From assembly GCA_030832905.1 (NCBI GenBank), contig JAURIG010000010.1:1-33194 (forward strand): a stretch of 33,194 bases of DNA. Direction: 5' to 3'. The position numbers were made by a program, and so were the translations under genes. The notes beneath the pieces were generated by a model. The model saw only the letters and a program-made list of their open reading frames with translations. It did no database searches and was not told where the DNA came from. This document shows, piece after piece, positions 31,566 through 33,194 of this stretch. The DNA is from Bacteroidota bacterium (GTDB lineage Bacteria; Bacteroidota; Bacteroidia; NS11-12g; UBA955). The first letter of the stretch is position 1, and each line of letters opens with the position of its first letter.

Positions 31566-32839
31566 GCTTGGGTCCAATTGCCTCTATCAGATTGAGGGAA
31601 TTGCCAAGGAGCACCATTGTTTTCTAAATTGCTTAACATGCCATTCAATTCGGATGGTGAGGCGCTTTGTTCCATTACCAAGTATTGACGCATTTGCATG
31701 ATGATGTCTACTGGGCTGATATTCACCGGGCAGATGTCAACGCAAGCATTACAGGTGGTGCAAGCCCATAATTCCTCAGCACTGATACTATCGTGCAATG
31801 TTTTGCCATCTGTATAATCTTTGCCATGTTGGTCCTTAAGTGGGCCTAAGGTTTCAATACGGTCTCTTGTATCCATCATCACTTTTCTTGGCGATAGTAA
31901 TTTACCTGTTTGATTGGCGGGGCATACACTTGTGCAACGGCCACACTCAGTACAACTGTAGGAATCCATTAGGTTTTTCCAAGTTAAGTCTGTAACATCT
32001 TTGGCGCCAAAGCCTTCAGGCGCTTGGTAGTTTTCTGGAGGTGCTGCATTGGGGTCTAACATCAATTGAACTTCAGTGGTCACTGATGCCATATTGGGTA
32101 TATAGCCTTTGGCGTTTAGATTGCTGTAATAAGTATTAGGGAAAGCTAAGAAAATATGTAAGTGTTTGCTGTAGGGGATGTAATTGATAAAGAATAAAAT
32201 GCCAATCCAATGAAACCACCAGGCGATTTCTACAATTAAATGCAATTGGCTTGCAGAAAATTGGTTAAAAAAGCCAACATATAAACTGCTGATTGGCATG
32301 TGGAATTGAGCCTGCAAGGCAGCATCGGCAGCGTTCATCACTATAAGCGCTTTCATTAGAACGATCTCTATTAACAAAATGTAATTGGCGTCTAATACAG
32401 GCCAGCCCTTCATTTCAGTGCCTTTAAAGCGATTAACTTGTCCGAAGTTTCTGCGCACTAAGAAGACCACACAGGCCAAAATGACCAACATGCTTAAGAC
32501 CTCAAAGAACCCTATAACAACGCCATAAAAGTTGCCTAGAAATGAGGCGAAAGCTCTGTGGGTACCCAAAATACCATCGACTATGATTTCTAAAACTTCT
32601 ATGTTGATGAGAATAAAACCTGCATAAACAATCACATGAAAGAACGCAGCCAAGGGTCTTCTGCCCATTTTACTTTGTCCCATTGCTACCGTTAGCATGG
32701 TGCGAAGTCTTAAACCAGCTTGATCGCTGCGGTTCTCGTCTTTACCTAATAGGATATTGCGTTTAATGCTGGCAATACGTTTGGCACACAAGGCTATGCC
32801 CAGGCCAGTGATGAGTATGAAAGCGATTTGACTAATCAT
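31562..32839 (-). CDS. Membrane-anchored dicluster 4Fe-4S protein (HdrE/NarI plus HdrD-like)
   Basis: A 425-residue protein. The N-terminal part (1-~230) has about five to six hydrophobic helices, resembling the cytochrome b-like subunit of heterodisulfide reductase- or nitrate reductase-type complexes. A C-terminal dicluster ferredoxin domain follows with CTECGRC-TSVC-P (C296, C299, C302, C306) and CTTCNAC-VDIC-P (C360, C363, C366, C370). It probably passes electrons between quinones and a soluble partner. In related genomes the next gene usually encodes a CCG-domain protein; here fbp lies convergent after the stop, so the partner is elsewhere or absent. The ATG at 32839 is preferred to a TTG at 32854. 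No clear promoter was found upstream. Confidence 0.88.
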   Translation of the reverse strand: MISQIAFILITGLGIALCAKRIASIKRNILLGKDENRSDQAGLRLRTMLTVAMGQSKMGRRPLAAFFHVIVYAGFILINIEVLEIIVDGILGTHRAFASFLGNFYGVVIGFFEVLSMLVILACVVFLVRRNFGQVNRFKGTEMKGWPVLDANYILLIEIVLMKALIVMNAADAALQAQFHMPISSLYVGFFNQFSASQLHLIVEIAWWFHWIGILFFINYIPYSKHLHIFLAFPNTYYSNLNAKGYIPNMASVTTEVQLMLDPNAAPPENYQAPEGFGAKDVTDLTWKNLMDSYSCTECGRCTSVCPANQTGKLLSPRKVMMDTRDRIETLGPLKDQHGKDYTDGKTLHDSISAEELWACTTCNACVDICPVNISPVDIIMQMRQYLVMEQSASPSELNGMLSNLENNGAPWQFPQSDRGNWTQA

Positions 32840-32879
32840 AAAATGAAGCTTCAATATTAATCAAAAAAAGAAAAAATAG

Positions 32880-32910
32880 TTTGGATAAAGTTAAAAAAAG
32901 AATATTTTTG
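32880..32910 (+). promoter_or_regulatory. Promoter of the tRNA-Phe gene
   Basis: TTTG (32880-32883), 19 bases, then TATTTTTG (32903-32910) is the best promoter in the window, with both boxes exact. Transcription should start about ten bases before the mature tRNA. Confidence 0.85.
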
Positions 32911-32926
32911 CACTCCCAATTACTGA

Positions 32927-32999
32927 GGTACCTTAGCTCAGTTGGTAGAGCAAAGGACTGAAAATCCTTGTGTCCCTGGTTCGATTCCTGGAGGTACCA
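32927..32999 (+). tRNA. tRNA-Phe (GAA)
   Basis: A 73-nt tRNA. The acceptor stem is GGTACCT with AGGTACC and discriminator A at 32999. The D arm is GCTC-AGTTGGTA-GAGC, and the anticodon arm is AAGGA-CTGAAAA-TCCTT with anticodon GAA at 32960-32962. The T arm CCTGG-TTCGATT-CCTGG has one U-U mismatch in the middle of the stem, unusual for a tRNA. The 3' CCA is not encoded (CCT follows), so it must be added. It is a single-gene unit with its own promoter and terminator. Confidence 0.97.
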
Positions 33000-33004
33000 C
33001 CTTC

Positions 33005-33038
33005 GCCCTTCGTAGCTTTAGCATAGAAGGGCTTTTTT
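33005..33038 (+). terminator. Intrinsic terminator of the tRNA-Phe gene
   Basis: GCCCTTC (33005-33011) and GAAGGGC (33026-33032) form a seven-base stem with a 14-base loop, followed by TTTTTT (33033-33038). It lies six bases after the tRNA. Confidence 0.85.
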
Positions 33039-33081
33039 ATTTACACGGTTTGTTTTTTTTAAGATGCTACTCAGGGCTTCG

Positions 33082-33096
33082 GTGGTCAATGACCAC
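33082..33096. promoter_or_regulatory. 15-bp palindrome of unknown role
   Basis: GTGGTCA-A-TGACCAC has perfect seven-base arms around one base. It may be an operator for a gene beyond the window edge. Between 33097 and 33194 I see nothing that supports a gene: a short open frame from an ATG at 33118 runs off the edge, as does an open frame on the other strand. Confidence 0.35.
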
Positions 33097-33194
33097 TAAG
33101 GGGATATAATTAGATCAATGATTGGTTATTCTCAATTTTATTGGATATCAAATAGTTTGTTAAAATTTCTCGAAAGAATACCAAAACTTTTGTT

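Noticed and set aside
33118-33194. Possible gene start running off the window edge
   Set aside because: Only 25 codons visible, no promoter box, and the opposite strand is equally open; nothing supports either.

Overview
The window looks like a chromosomal stretch of an AT-rich, Gram-negative member of the Bacteroidota. Three things point there. Two proteins end in the T9SS type B (gliding-motility-associated) sorting domain. Promoters follow the phylum's TTTG-N19-20-TAnnTTTG pattern. The gene content is typical of the phylum: DUF1573 proteins, a LytS/LytTR pair, a bestrophin-like channel, class I fructose-1,6-bisphosphatase and an HlyC/CorC protein. I see no insertion sequence, phage, plasmid or CRISPR signature, and no gene-free gap over 300 bases. 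Genus cannot be decided from the sequence.

Layout. 1-2160: the 3' end of a secreted T9SS protein, then a radical SAM/SPASM gene behind a ferredoxin-NADP reductase-like gene (minus strand). 2227-4208: four tandem DUF1573 lipid- or Sec-exported paralogues (minus). 4316-7729: rsmA-mgtE-capA-like operon (plus). 7713-9709: sulfur operon of a CstB-like persulfide dioxygenase-rhodanese fusion, an HMA-type CxxC protein and a thioredoxin (minus). 9837-13275: nucleotide-sugar operon of a DegT aminotransferase, UDP-glucose dehydrogenase and UDP-glucuronate decarboxylase (plus). 13270-15103: ECF sigma factor plus a putative anti-sigma/beta-barrel protein (minus). 15147-18484: polysaccharide deacetylase, family 2 glycosyltransferase and an ABC-F ATPase (minus). 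18569-23286: bestrophin, LtaS-like sulfatase-fold transferase, a 72-residue membrane protein and a LytS/LytTR two-component pair (plus). 23344-27384: a 1346-residue IgGFc-binding/PKD surface protein with a T9SS tail (minus). 27574-29263: CNNM/CBS/CorC protein and aroQ (plus). 29249-31565: aspartate kinase and fbp, transcribed divergently. 31562-32839: membrane-anchored dicluster ferredoxin (minus). 32927-32999: tRNA-Phe.

The common theme is envelope biogenesis and surface display, mixed with housekeeping metabolism. Gene packing is extreme: operon neighbours overlap by 1-20 nt, and five of six convergent pairs overlap at their stop codons. Promoter motifs fall in two spacing classes relative to the start codon: 4-9 nt, which implies leaderless or nearly leaderless mRNA, and 18-23 nt. 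The most unusual items are the DUF1573 tandem array with its palindromic operator and start-codon-abutting terminator, the sulfur operon with a CRP-like site placed where a -33 box is missing, the palindromic divergent promoter between aspartate kinase and fbp, and the small membrane protein coupled to LytS.
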